DNA of 10,275 nucleotides, from positions 1 to 10,275 of the forward strand of contig PMHI01000723.1 in NCBI GenBank assembly GCA_003156615.1, written 5' to 3'. The notes under the pieces were generated by a model. The model saw nothing but the letters and a program-made list of their open reading frames with translations. It searched no databases and was not told the origin of the DNA. Within the stretch, counting starts at the first letter, position 1, and the number at the start of each line of letters is the position of its first letter. The position numbers and the translations under genes were made by a program. Source of the stretch: Acidobacteriaceae bacterium. Its GTDB lineage: Bacteria > Acidobacteriota > Terriglobia > Terriglobales > SbA1. Of this stretch, positions 1 to 6,161 are shown piece after piece.

Positions 1-126
1 GGGCTCAACGTGGGCCGTGGCAAGGACGATACTCTGTTTGCCAAGATTACGGGGCGCATCAAGTTCCTGAATAAGGGCTCGATGGGTAAGTTCGTGATGG
101 TCGAGCCGATGGAAGTTACGGAGTAG
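1..126 (+). CDS. rpmA: 50S ribosomal protein L27 (bL27), C-terminal part
   Basis: The window opens inside this gene. Reading from base 1 gives 41 codons beginning [18 protein letters not shown] and ending at TAG, with a second TAG directly behind it. The [12 protein letters not shown] block followed by G-x-x-K-F-x-x-K-G is the conserved C-terminal half of bL27. bL27 is a small protein of the large ribosomal subunit near the peptidyl-transferase centre. The N-terminal half lies upstream of the window. obgE follows 124 bp downstream on the same strand, the widespread rplU-rpmA-obgE order. A strong terminator separates the two, so obgE probably also has its own or read-through transcription. Confidence 0.95.
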   Translation, partial: GLNVGRGKDDTLFAKITGRIKFLNKGSMGKFVMVEPMEVTE

Positions 127-193
127 TAGCTCTTCTCGGCCGAAACGGCACTCGCGTTAGAGCGGCCGCGACTCGCTGTTCGACGCGGCTTGG

Positions 194-224
194 GCCTCGC
201 CTTCGGGACGAGGCTTTTTGTTTT
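194..224 (+). terminator. Rho-independent terminator after rpmA
   Basis: GCCTCG (194-199) pairs with CGAGGC (209-214). Inside it, CC (200-201) pairs with GG (206-207) around a TTCG tetraloop, with a single bulged A at 208. The run TTTTTGTTTT follows directly. This is a C(UUCG)G-capped GC-rich stem plus U-tract. It should end the rpmA transcript or attenuate read-through into obgE, which starts 26 bp downstream. A weaker hairpin (GCCGCG 165-170 with CGCGGC 184-189, 13-base loop) lies just upstream. Confidence 0.85.
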
Positions 225-250
225 GTACGGGCGCGGCCTGACTGGCAACC

Positions 251-1306
251 ATGTTCATTGACGAGGCGAGAATTCGGGTCAAAGCGGGCGACGGGGGCAA
301 TGGCTGCATGGCCTTCCGCCGCGAAAAATTTGTTCCGCGAGGCGGGCCTTCGGGCGGCGACGGGGGCAAGGGCGGAGACGTGATTATGGAATCGAGCGAA
401 CGCCACAACACGCTGGTTCATTTCCGTTTTAATCCCGAATACAAAGCTGAGCGCGGACGCCACGGCGAAGGCTCCAACAAGACAGGACGGGAAGGCGGCG
501 ACGTCGTTCTGAAGGTTCCGGTTGGGACCATTGTCTATGACGAAGAATCGGGCGAGAAGGTTTTCGATTTTTCGACGGCCGATCAACGTATGGTCATTGC
601 CCGAGGCGGCCGCGGCGGACGTGGCAACGCGCGCTTCGCCACTTCGGTGCACCAGGCTCCGCGCGAACACGAGCCCGGACGACCCGGCGAGGAACACAAC
701 TACCGGCTCGAACTGAAGTTGCTCGCTGACGTTGGACTGGTTGGGTATCCGAATGTTGGTAAATCCACGCTTATCTCTCGCATCTCGGCAGCTCGGCCGA
801 AAATCGCGGACTACCCTTTCACCACGCTCGAACCCAATCTGGGTGTGGTTGCAGTCGGCGAGCCTAACCATGAAATCAGTTTTGTGGTTGCCGACATTCC
901 TGGCTTGATCGAAGGTGCGCACACCGGCTCAGGGTTGGGCACGCAGTTCTTGCGCCACATCGAGCGCACGCGCCTGCTGGTTCACCTCGCCGATGTGTCG
1001 GACGCCAGCGGCCGTGCTGACATCGTGAAAGATGTGGAAGTGATTCTCACGGAGTTGGCCAGTTTCGGCGCTCACCTGGAAGAAAAGCCAATGATCATGG
1101 TTGCGTCGAAGATCGATGTGGCCAACAAAGACAAAGTCGCCGCGCTTAAGCGTTACTGCAAAAAGCACAAGCTGAAGCTGTACGAAATTTCCGCCGTGAC
1201 CGGCAGAGGAATCGACGAGTTGAAGTTCGCCATGGCCAAGGAAGTTGACGGCTTGCGCGAGCAGGCGCGCGAGCAGGCTGAAGCCGCGGACGGTCAAAGG
1301 GTCTGA
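251..1306 (+). CDS. obgE: Obg-family GTPase (ribosome assembly)
   Basis: This is a 351-residue Obg GTPase, a cytoplasmic protein that binds the 50S subunit and is used in late large-subunit assembly and stress control. Residues 1-158 form the glycine-rich Obg fold (repeated GDGGxG and GGxGGxG turns, starting [18 protein letters not shown]). The G domain follows: G1 GYPNVGKST at 165-173, switch-I FTT at 190-192, G3 DIPG at 215-218, G4 as SKID at 286-289 in place of the usual NKxD, and G5 SAVTG at 314-318. The protein ends soon after the G domain with a short charged tail, so the optional C-terminal OCT domain is absent. The ATG at 251 fits the family N-terminus exactly, but no good Shine-Dalgarno precedes it. 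Its 3' end faces the histidine kinase with a 10-bp gap. Confidence 0.96.
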   Translation: MFIDEARIRVKAGDGGNGCMAFRREKFVPRGGPSGGDGGKGGDVIMESSERHNTLVHFRFNPEYKAERGRHGEGSNKTGREGGDVVLKVPVGTIVYDEESGEKVFDFSTADQRMVIARGGRGGRGNARFATSVHQAPREHEPGRPGEEHNYRLELKLLADVGLVGYPNVGKSTLISRISAARPKIADYPFTTLEPNLGVVAVGEPNHEISFVVADIPGLIEGAHTGSGLGTQFLRHIERTRLLVHLADVSDASGRADIVKDVEVILTELASFGAHLEEKPMIMVASKIDVANKDKVAALKRYCKKHKLKLYEISAVTGRGIDELKFAMAKEVDGLREQAREQAEAADGQRV

Positions 1307-1316
1307 CTGAAGATTT

Positions 1317-3584
1317 TTACGCCTGGGCTCTCGGCATTTGCGATCCGTGCTGGAAGTGATACCGGAGAATCTTCGCGGCCAGAGCGGGAGGCATTGCCTC
1401 TTCAGCAGGTTTGATCGTACGCACGACTTCGCCCCGGCAAATCACTTCGGTGGGGGAGAGCCCAGCAATCTCGGCGGGCAGCACTAGATTAATTTCCAGC
1501 ACCACCTTCGGCTGCAACAGGTCTTCGGCCTGAAACAGCAAACCGGAACGGCTGATGTTCTTGGTTTCACCGTCGTGCCAATTCTTTTCGTCGAGTCGGC
1601 GGTATTTCAGGGGCAGGTGAAGTTGAAAGCGTTGCGCCCGCGACGACGGCAACGGTTGCGCCGCCGCGGCGTGAGCGGTTTTGACCGGCATGACAGCCTC
1701 CGAAGGTAAGGGAGCGGAATCGAGCACCTCGCGAACTTTGCTTTTCAGGTCGCGCAGAGTAAAGGGTTTCTGGAGCAGGCGTACACCGGCATCCAGCATG
1801 CCATTGCGCCCGATCACATTCTCGGTGTAACCGGACATGTAGAGCACTTTTACGTTGGGGCGAATTTCCGATATGCCCTGCGCCAGTTCGCGGCCGTTCA
1901 TGCCGGGCATGATCACGTCGGTGAGCAGCAGATGAATCACTCCTTCATGCGCCACCACAATCTGCATCGCAACCGCCCCATCGGCCGCTTCGATAACCTG
2001 GTAACCTTGCTTCTCGAGGAATTGGCGGGCCAGGTAGCGCAGGTTGGCCTCATCCTCGACGAGCAGGATGGTCTCGATTCCGGGCTCGCCGCTCGCGGAT
2101 TCCGCTGGAGCGGCAACTCGGGCTGGCTTCTCGACTGCTTCCGTTACGCGGGGCAGATAAATCTTGAACGTCGTGCCTTTACCCGGTTCACTGTAGAGCC
2201 AGATGTAACCACCACTCTGCTTCACGATCCCATAAACCGTCGAGAGCCCGAGCCCCGTGCCTTTGGGCCCTTTTGTGGTAAAGAACGGCTCGAAGATGCG
2301 GGACTGGGTCTCCGAATCCATGCCCGCGCCAGTATCGCTGATGGCCAGCATGACGTAGTTTCCCGGGTTGAGCGGCGCATGAAAGCGGGAATACTCCTCA
2401 TCGAGCGAGACATTGGAGGTCTCGATCGTCAGCTTACCTCCAGATGGCATCGCGTCGCGCGCGTTCACGGCGAGATTCATGATGACTTGCTCGATCTGCC
2501 CGGCGTCGGCGCGCACAGCGCCCAGTCCGGAGGCTGGAACCATTACCAAGTCGATGTCCTCGCCGATCACGCGGGTGAGCAGCTTCAGGTTTTCGGTGAC
2601 CACGCCATTGAGGTCAAGAGTTCTCGGGGCCAGCATTTGCTTCCGGCTGAAAGCGAGGAGCTGGCGGGTGAGCGACGTGGCTCGCACGGCCGCGCTCGAA
2701 ATCTCTTGGGCTGGAACGCGCAGCGCCGGTTCCGGGCCCAGACGGTCGAGGAGAAATTCCGAGTATCCTGAAATCACCATCAGCAGGTTGTTGAAATCGT
2801 GCGCGATGCCGCCGGCGAGTCTTCCCACAGCCTCCATCTTTTGCGACTGCCGGAGCTGTTGCTCGAGGGCGCGTCGCTCGGTCACATCTTCGGCAAACAG
2901 CTCGAAGGCTTTTCCCGTGTCGCCGTCCGGAACTGCGCGGCCAGAAACGCGAACCGCTGTGGCAGTGCCGTCCTTACGCAGCCATTCTGCGACCAGGCCG
3001 TTGAAGGGCGCGGCCGAGCGCAGATAATCCGCCAGCTCGAACCACTGCTGTGCGTCGGCGTAGAGTCCTCCGAGGGGTTTCCCCATCAGTTCCCTTGCGG
3101 AGGAATATCCCAGCATGACGAGCAGCGCCGGATTCGCGTCCAGCAGTTGGCCGGCAGAATCGCAGCGGCAAATACCGTAGGGGGCGTTGGTCACCAGCGA
3201 GCGGAAGTTCATTTCGGAGCGACGCAAGCCCTCCTGGGCGGCTCGCAGGGCGGCATTCAACCAGCAGATCAGAAGCGCCAGCACAACAAACAGAGCCAGC
3301 CGGATCATTGTGGACCGGTATTGCGCCGAGGTCTGTTCTCCGGTAAATGAAAAGTATGCGCTCACCGTGAGTGCGAACGAGGTGGCGACCAGACCCGGTT
3401 TCCAGCCGCCATACCAGGCGCTCACCATTACCGCGACGGCGAATACCGCTAGCCGGCTTTCGGTGATGTTCGGAAGCAGCAGCGCCGGGATCAGTGCCAG
3501 CGTGGTGCTCAGTACGGCCACTCCGTAGCGCAGGATCGGCGCACGGGCGGGTGGGATACGAAGCAAGGGGAGGGTCACCCGCAT
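1317..3584 (-). CDS. Membrane hybrid histidine kinase: 4TM-PAS-HisKA-HATPase-REC-PilZ
   Basis: This 755-residue protein is not assignable to a named system. Residues about 18-112 hold roughly four hydrophobic segments resembling the KdpD-type DUF4118 membrane module. A PAS domain (about 122-235) follows, ending in the DVTERR linker. HisKA has H262 in [10 protein letters not shown], the HDFNN class. The HATPase carries N-box N370/N374 ([11 protein letters not shown]), G1 D417TGAGM, F-box FEPFFTTK (431-438) and G2 GTGLGLS (442-448). A receiver domain (about 504-622) has acidic D511/E512, phospho-acceptor D556, MSGYT (583-587) and K606. The C-terminus (about 648-745) looks like PilZ, with the second c-di-GMP motif NISRSG (676-681). 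The first motif is degenerate: the expected RxxxR reads S648-R-A-Q-R652. All kinase and receiver key residues are present, so autophosphorylation and intramolecular transfer to D556 are expected. There is no DNA-binding domain and no separate regulator gene beside it. Its promoter should lie in the divergent gap with nadD. Confidence 0.93.
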   Translation of the reverse strand: MRVTLPLLRIPPARAPILRYGVAVLSTTLALIPALLLPNITESRLAVFAVAVMVSAWYGGWKPGLVATSFALTVSAYFSFTGEQTSAQYRSTMIRLALFVVLALLICWLNAALRAAQEGLRRSEMNFRSLVTNAPYGICRCDSAGQLLDANPALLVMLGYSSARELMGKPLGGLYADAQQWFELADYLRSAAPFNGLVAEWLRKDGTATAVRVSGRAVPDGDTGKAFELFAEDVTERRALEQQLRQSQKMEAVGRLAGGIAHDFNNLLMVISGYSEFLLDRLGPEPALRVPAQEISSAAVRATSLTRQLLAFSRKQMLAPRTLDLNGVVTENLKLLTRVIGEDIDLVMVPASGLGAVRADAGQIEQVIMNLAVNARDAMPSGGKLTIETSNVSLDEEYSRFHAPLNPGNYVMLAISDTGAGMDSETQSRIFEPFFTTKGPKGTGLGLSTVYGIVKQSGGYIWLYSEPGKGTTFKIYLPRVTEAVEKPARVAAPAESASGEPGIETILLVEDEANLRYLARQFLEKQGYQVIEAADGAVAMQIVVAHEGVIHLLLTDVIMPGMNGRELAQGISEIRPNVKVLYMSGYTENVIGRNGMLDAGVRLLQKPFTLRDLKSKVREVLDSAPLPSEAVMPVKTAHAAAAQPLPSSRAQRFQLHLPLKYRRLDEKNWHDGETKNISRSGLLFQAEDLLQPKVVLEINLVLPAEIAGLSPTEVICRGEVVRTIKPAEEAMPPALAAKILRYHFQHGSQMPRAQA

Positions 3585-3831
3585 GCAGCCAATGCTAGGG
3601 ACGAGTTCTCAAACACGCGAGATTACGGGAGTCCATTCCAGATTCTCGGGGCAGGGTTTTTCCCAGCGCCTGCTTGGGTGCCGAACAGGCGATCGAACCA
3701 TGCACCATCGGCCAATGCCCTTGAACCTCTCCTCACCGGCAGGCGAACATAGGTGCGTAGCGCAGCAATCACCGCCTGCCTTGAAGGTTGCGCTTGCCAA
3801 CCGGGCCGGCAAACGAAGACACTAGCGGCGC
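3585..3831. other. Divergent intergenic region (kinase / nadD)
   Basis: These 247 bp separate the starts of the minus-strand kinase gene and plus-strand nadD, so promoters for both are expected here. I see no well-spaced -35/-10 pair for either. TTGAAC near 3720 has no good -10 partner at 16-18 bp. A short inverted repeat TTGCC...GGCAA lies about 30 bp before nadD. An 80-codon open frame crosses the region but has no family resemblance and is not called. Confidence 0.5.
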
Positions 3832-4539
3832 ATGAATATAGGACTATTTGGCGGCACCTTCGACCCCATCCACCGCGGACACCTCACGCTCGCGCGCGCC
3901 GCGCGGGAGCGCTACAAACTCTCACGCATCCTCTTCGTGCCTGCCGACGTTCCGCCGCACAAGCAGAGCCAGCCTCTGTCGGCCTTCGCGCACCGCTACG
4001 CCATGATTGCACTGGCCACGGCGCAAGAAAAAGACTTCGTGCCCTCGATGCTGGAAGCGCCGGAAGACTTTTGCGCAGGCGGACCGGCCAAAGGCAAGAC
4101 GCGCGTGGCCAAACCCAACTACACCATCGATACCGTCAGGCGCCTCAAGCAGTCGTTCAAGAAGGCAGATCGGCTCTTCCTGCTTATCGGCATCGATGCC
4201 TTTGCCGATATCGCGAACTGGCATCAGGCCGAGGCCCTTTTTCGCGAGTGCGAGTTTGTGGTTGCCAGCAGGCCAGGGTTTTCGCTCGCCGACGTCGCCA
4301 ACGCGCTGCCCGCGGGCCTGCGTCCGCGGCAGGAAGTGACACGGCCGTTTCACCAACAAGCTGCCACGGGAGACTTGGTATTGAAGGGCGTGACGATCCA
4401 TTTGCTGGACGAGGTCTATCAGCCTATTTCCTCTACAATCATTCGCCGAGCTGCAGCCGCCGCGAAGCCGCTCAATCGCTTTCTAGAGCCGGCCGTCGCG
4501 GATTACATCAAGAAAATGGGACTGTACAGGGAACGTTAG
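3832..4539 (+). CDS. nadD: Nicotinate-nucleotide adenylyltransferase
   Basis: A 235-residue enzyme that adenylates nicotinate mononucleotide with ATP to give deamido-NAD in NAD biosynthesis; cytoplasmic. Visible signatures are GGTFDPIH (7-14) with GH at 16-17 (nucleotidyltransferase HxGH motif), PPHK (41-44), YTIDT (97-101), LIGIDAF and W130 of the nicotinate pocket region, VASRPGF (144-150), and the ATP-binding SSTIIR (200-205). The segment between the substrate-pocket strand and YTIDT (about 76-96, rich in G, A and K) is longer than the usual short R-x-G-x-S linker by roughly a dozen residues. The ATG matches the family start; no clear Shine-Dalgarno is visible. It heads a nadD-rsfS-rlmH run, a common bacterial order that links NAD synthesis with two ribosome-related factors. 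Confidence 0.95.
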   Translation: MNIGLFGGTFDPIHRGHLTLARAARERYKLSRILFVPADVPPHKQSQPLSAFAHRYAMIALATAQEKDFVPSMLEAPEDFCAGGPAKGKTRVAKPNYTIDTVRRLKQSFKKADRLFLLIGIDAFADIANWHQAEALFRECEFVVASRPGFSLADVANALPAGLRPRQEVTRPFHQQAATGDLVLKGVTIHLLDEVYQPISSTIIRRAAAAAKPLNRFLEPAVADYIKKMGLYRER

Positions 4540-4540
4540 G

Positions 4541-4556
4541 TCGTCGTTGGTCGGTC
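4541..4556 (-). repeat. Inverted partial copy of the 7-bp-period repeat
   Basis: Directly after the nadD stop the plus strand reads TCGTCGTTGGTCGGTC, whose reverse complement is GACCGACCAACGACGA. An 11-bp core (4543-4553, GTCGTTGGTCG) is the exact reverse complement of 4672-4682 in the downstream array. The two arms enclose about 118 bp, so the nadD-rsfS spacer is bounded by an inverted pair. Confidence 0.6.
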
Positions 4557-4617
4557 GCCGATTTGAATAGCTACCCGGCCTTTACGTTGATGAAGGCGCA
4601 GCGAGGCAGTCTGTCAT

Positions 4618-4647
4618 TTACAATGAAAACTCTTACAATGAAAACTC
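4618..4647 (+). repeat. Perfect 15-bp tandem duplication
   Basis: TTACAATGAAAACTC occurs twice back to back (4618-4632 and 4633-4647) without a mismatch, and the following T extends the match by one base. It lies in the nadD-rsfS spacer. Each unit contains ATGAAAAC, but neither ATG is in frame with rsfS. It looks like a recent slippage duplication. Confidence 0.9.
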
Positions 4648-4662
4648 TGCCCGGGTTGGGCC

Positions 4663-4690
4663 AACCACTAACGACCAACGACCACCGACT
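4663..4690 (+). repeat. Four-unit degenerate 7-bp repeat before rsfS
   Basis: The 28 bp divide cleanly into AACCACT, AACGACC, AACGACC, ACCGACT. The array ends 6 bp before the rsfS ATG, so it occupies the place where a ribosome binding site should be; no purine-rich Shine-Dalgarno is visible there. Its core pairs with the inverted copy at 4543-4553. Confidence 0.7.
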
Positions 4691-4696
4691 CTCTGC

Positions 4697-5146
4697 ATGA
4701 AGAAAAGCGATCTGAAGCGACAGGTAACGGCAGCCATTCAGGCCTGCCTCGACAAGAAAGCGGAAGAACTTTCCATCCTGGAAATGGAAAAGGGGTCGGG
4801 AGCTTTCACCGACTACTTCGTCCTGTGCAGCGGCACGAACCCGCGGCAGGTTCAGGCCATTGCGGACGAGGTGGAACTGCGCTTGAAAGTGGCCGGCGTG
4901 CGCCCCGCGCACGTCGAAGGTTACAAGCAAGGCGAGTGGATCCTGGTCGACTACTTGGACTTTGTGGTTCATGTTTTTTCCGAGAAGGCGCGCAAGTTTT
5001 ACGATCTGGAGCGCCTCTGGAAAACGGCCAAGCGGCTTGAACCTTCGGAGTTGAAGCCCATGGCGCGGACGAAGGCGACACCGAAGACGAGGACAGGGCC
5101 GCCGAAGCGCACTCCCGCGGCCGCTATTCGTCGCAAGAAAGCGTAG
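4697..5146 (+). CDS. rsfS: Ribosomal silencing factor RsfS
   Basis: A 149-residue member of the RsfS/Iojap/YbeB family, which binds ribosomal protein uL14 on the 50S subunit and blocks subunit joining when nutrients are short. The family core is clear: K-A-E-E-L-S-I-L-E-M (21-30), TDYFVLCSGTNPRQVQAIADEV (38-59), EGYKQGEWILVDYLDFVVHVF (74-94) and Y102-D-L-E-x-L-W (102-108). After residue 118 there is a family-atypical basic, low-complexity tail of about 30 residues rich in K, R, P, A and T (ending AAAIRRKKA), probably disordered and RNA-attracted. ATG 4697 is the only start in frame near the family N-terminus. The upstream sequence is a 7-bp repeat array rather than a Shine-Dalgarno. It lies between nadD and rlmH, as in many bacteria. 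Confidence 0.95.
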   Translation: MKKSDLKRQVTAAIQACLDKKAEELSILEMEKGSGAFTDYFVLCSGTNPRQVQAIADEVELRLKVAGVRPAHVEGYKQGEWILVDYLDFVVHVFSEKARKFYDLERLWKTAKRLEPSELKPMARTKATPKTRTGPPKRTPAAAIRRKKA

Positions 5147-5270
5147 GTTGGGCAGGTGGCCGCTTTACCAAGGGGTGCGAGCGGCAATCGGCCCATAGGT
5201 TGAGGGAGAGAACATCGCGTTCGGGGCGTCGGTGGTGCCGGCCTCCGGGAGCAAATGAATTTCATCCTCC

Positions 5271-5735
5271 GTGAAGATCAAAATTGCGTGGATTGGAAAA
5301 ACAAAAGAGCCGGCGATCCAGTCGCTGACCGACGAGTATCTGAAGCGGATCTCGCGTTATGCGCAGGTGGAGGGGCTGGCCCTACGGGATGAAGCCGCGC
5401 TTCTGCGAATGTGCGGGCGGGGACCGGGTGGGGCGAATCGAACTACGGGCGCCGGGAAGTTGACGCTGGTGCTGATGGATCCGCCGGGGAAGCAGTTCTC
5501 GTCAGAACAGTTAGCGCGTTTTCTGGGAGACCATCAGGATCTCAATCTGCTGCCGCTGGCTTTCGCGGTGGGTCCCGCAGATGGATTCAGCGAAGCGGCC
5601 CGAAGCGCCGCGCAGCATACGATTTCGCTGGGCAGGATGACGCTGGCGCACGAACTGGCTCGCGTGGTTTTGCTGGAGCAAATCTACCGGGCGTTCACGA
5701 TTCTGAAGGGTCATCCTTACCATTTGGGGCATTGA
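5271..5735 (+). CDS. rlmH: 23S rRNA pseudouridine-1915 N3-methyltransferase RlmH
   Basis: A 154-residue SPOUT-class methyltransferase, close to the usual length of about 155. It methylates pseudouridine 1915 in helix 69 of 23S rRNA on assembled 70S ribosomes. The N-terminus KIKIAWIGKTKEPAIQ, LVLMDPPGKQFSSEQLA (66-82) and the C-terminal knot MTLAHELARVVLLEQIYRAF (123-142) followed by HPYH (148-151) are diagnostic. In the SAM-binding loop the usual GG-x-x-G reads V-G101-P102-A-D-G105, so the second glycine is proline. Translation starts at GTG: an in-frame TGA sits five codons upstream and no ATG is available. The only Shine-Dalgarno-like GGAG (5248-5251) is 19 bases away and could pair with CTCC immediately before the GTG. 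The gene overlaps nothing and is the last of the nadD-rsfS-rlmH series. Confidence 0.94.
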   Translation: MKIKIAWIGKTKEPAIQSLTDEYLKRISRYAQVEGLALRDEAALLRMCGRGPGGANRTTGAGKLTLVLMDPPGKQFSSEQLARFLGDHQDLNLLPLAFAVGPADGFSEAARSAAQHTISLGRMTLAHELARVVLLEQIYRAFTILKGHPYHLGH

Positions 5736-5759
5736 AATGGTACAGGCTTGCGGTATGCA
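5732..5759 (+). promoter_or_regulatory. Weak candidate sigma-70-type promoter with inverted repeat
   Basis: TTGAAA (5732-5737, overlapping the end of rlmH) and TATGCA (5754-5759) are 16 bp apart. A small inverted repeat TGCAC-CTTT-GTGCA (5756-5769) overlaps the putative -10. The -10 match is only fair (3 of 6), so this is a candidate for the small-protein gene downstream, not a firm call. Confidence 0.25.
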
Positions 5760-5812
5760 CCTTTGTGCAATTCTGAGCTGCGTACCCGCCCGAATTTGTT
5801 TTAAGGTAGAAC

Positions 5813-5842
5813 ATGAGACGTATTGACGGATTGCTGGAATGA
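5813..5842 (+). CDS. Possible 9-residue leader peptide
   Basis: ATG at 5813 opens a 10-codon frame, MRRIDGLLE-stop, preceded by AAGG (5803-5806) at a 6-base spacing. It stops three bases before the GGAG that serves the 54-residue small protein, so ribosomes finishing it could re-initiate there. Such a short frame could easily be chance; only the paired, well-placed binding sites argue for it. Confidence 0.25.
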   Translation: MRRIDGLLE

Positions 5843-5857
5843 TCGGAGACTAGAGGC

Positions 5858-6022
5858 ATGAGAGATGTGATGGAACTGTTGCGAGCGAAGGAACAGGAGT
5901 TGTTGAAAGTGAAGCGGCAAGTCGAGGCTCTGCGGATTGCGGCGCCACTGTTGGTCGGGGACCAGGATAAAGCCCCTTCGACCGGGCCTGCAGCGGTTAA
6001 CGAAGGGAACCGTTTTGGCTGA
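5858..6022 (+). CDS. Small helical hypothetical protein (54 aa)
   Basis: ATG 5858 is preceded by GGAG (5845-5848) at a 9-base spacing, the best ribosome binding site on the plus strand of this window. The product starts MRDVMELLRAKEQELLKVKR, continues through VEALRIAAPLL, then has a flexible G/P/A/N-rich tail ending NEGNRFG. Residues 1-32 show a leucine/valine spacing and E/K/R alternation typical of one long amphipathic, coiled-coil-prone helix. No signal peptide or membrane segment is present. Similar 'ELL-x-KE-x-E-L...V-x-ALR-x-x-APLL' short proteins are, from memory, frequent in Acidobacteriota, but I cannot verify that here and no function is known to me. It stands alone between rlmH and the convergent VOC gene and may be monocistronic. 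The opposite strand is also open for 79 codons but has no recognisable content. Confidence 0.65.
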   Translation: MRDVMELLRAKEQELLKVKRQVEALRIAAPLLVGDQDKAPSTGPAAVNEGNRFG

Positions 6023-6161
6023 TTCCTGCCGCAACTGCATTCAGGGCTTCTTGTCCCAGTCAGCGGCTATGACCTCGGAATAGCAGTTATTGATTCCCGG
6101 TCAGGTCACGAGGCCCTCCTGCAAGAGCGCGCGGCGACGAAGACTGAATCTCAGTGTGGGC
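6023..6161. other. Convergent intergenic region after the small protein
   Basis: These 139 bp separate the 3' ends of the small-protein gene and the minus-strand VOC gene. Two minor structures are visible: TGACCT (6070-6075) with AGGTCA (6103-6108), and a 5-bp hairpin ACTGA-ATC-TCAGT (6143-6155). Neither is followed by a T-run on either strand, so no intrinsic terminator is called. No gene is seen here. Confidence 0.5.

Noticed and set aside
116..922. 268-codon open frame on the minus strand opposite obgE
   Set aside because: It is antisense to a clear Obg GTPase, and its product has no domain or composition of a real protein; the openness follows from GC-rich codon structure.
1932..2771. 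279-codon plus-strand frame opposite the histidine kinase
   Set aside because: The kinase frame carries every catalytic motif in order. The opposite frame is a shadow without recognisable content.
3583..3825. 80-codon plus-strand frame in the kinase/nadD gap
   Set aside because: No ribosome binding site, no family resemblance and a mixed composition. It would occupy the region where two divergent promoters are needed.
4624..4640. The two ATGAAAAC copies as upstream starts for rsfS
   Set aside because: Neither ATG is in frame with rsfS, and no Shine-Dalgarno precedes them.
3753..4700. 315-codon plus-strand frame across nadD
   Set aside because: It runs out of frame with the intact NadD signatures, and its product is arginine-rich, as expected of a GC-rich shadow frame.
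6143..6155. Hairpin ACTGA-ATC-TCAGT as terminator of the VOC operon
   Set aside because: Only a 5-bp stem with a 3-base loop, and no T-run on either side.
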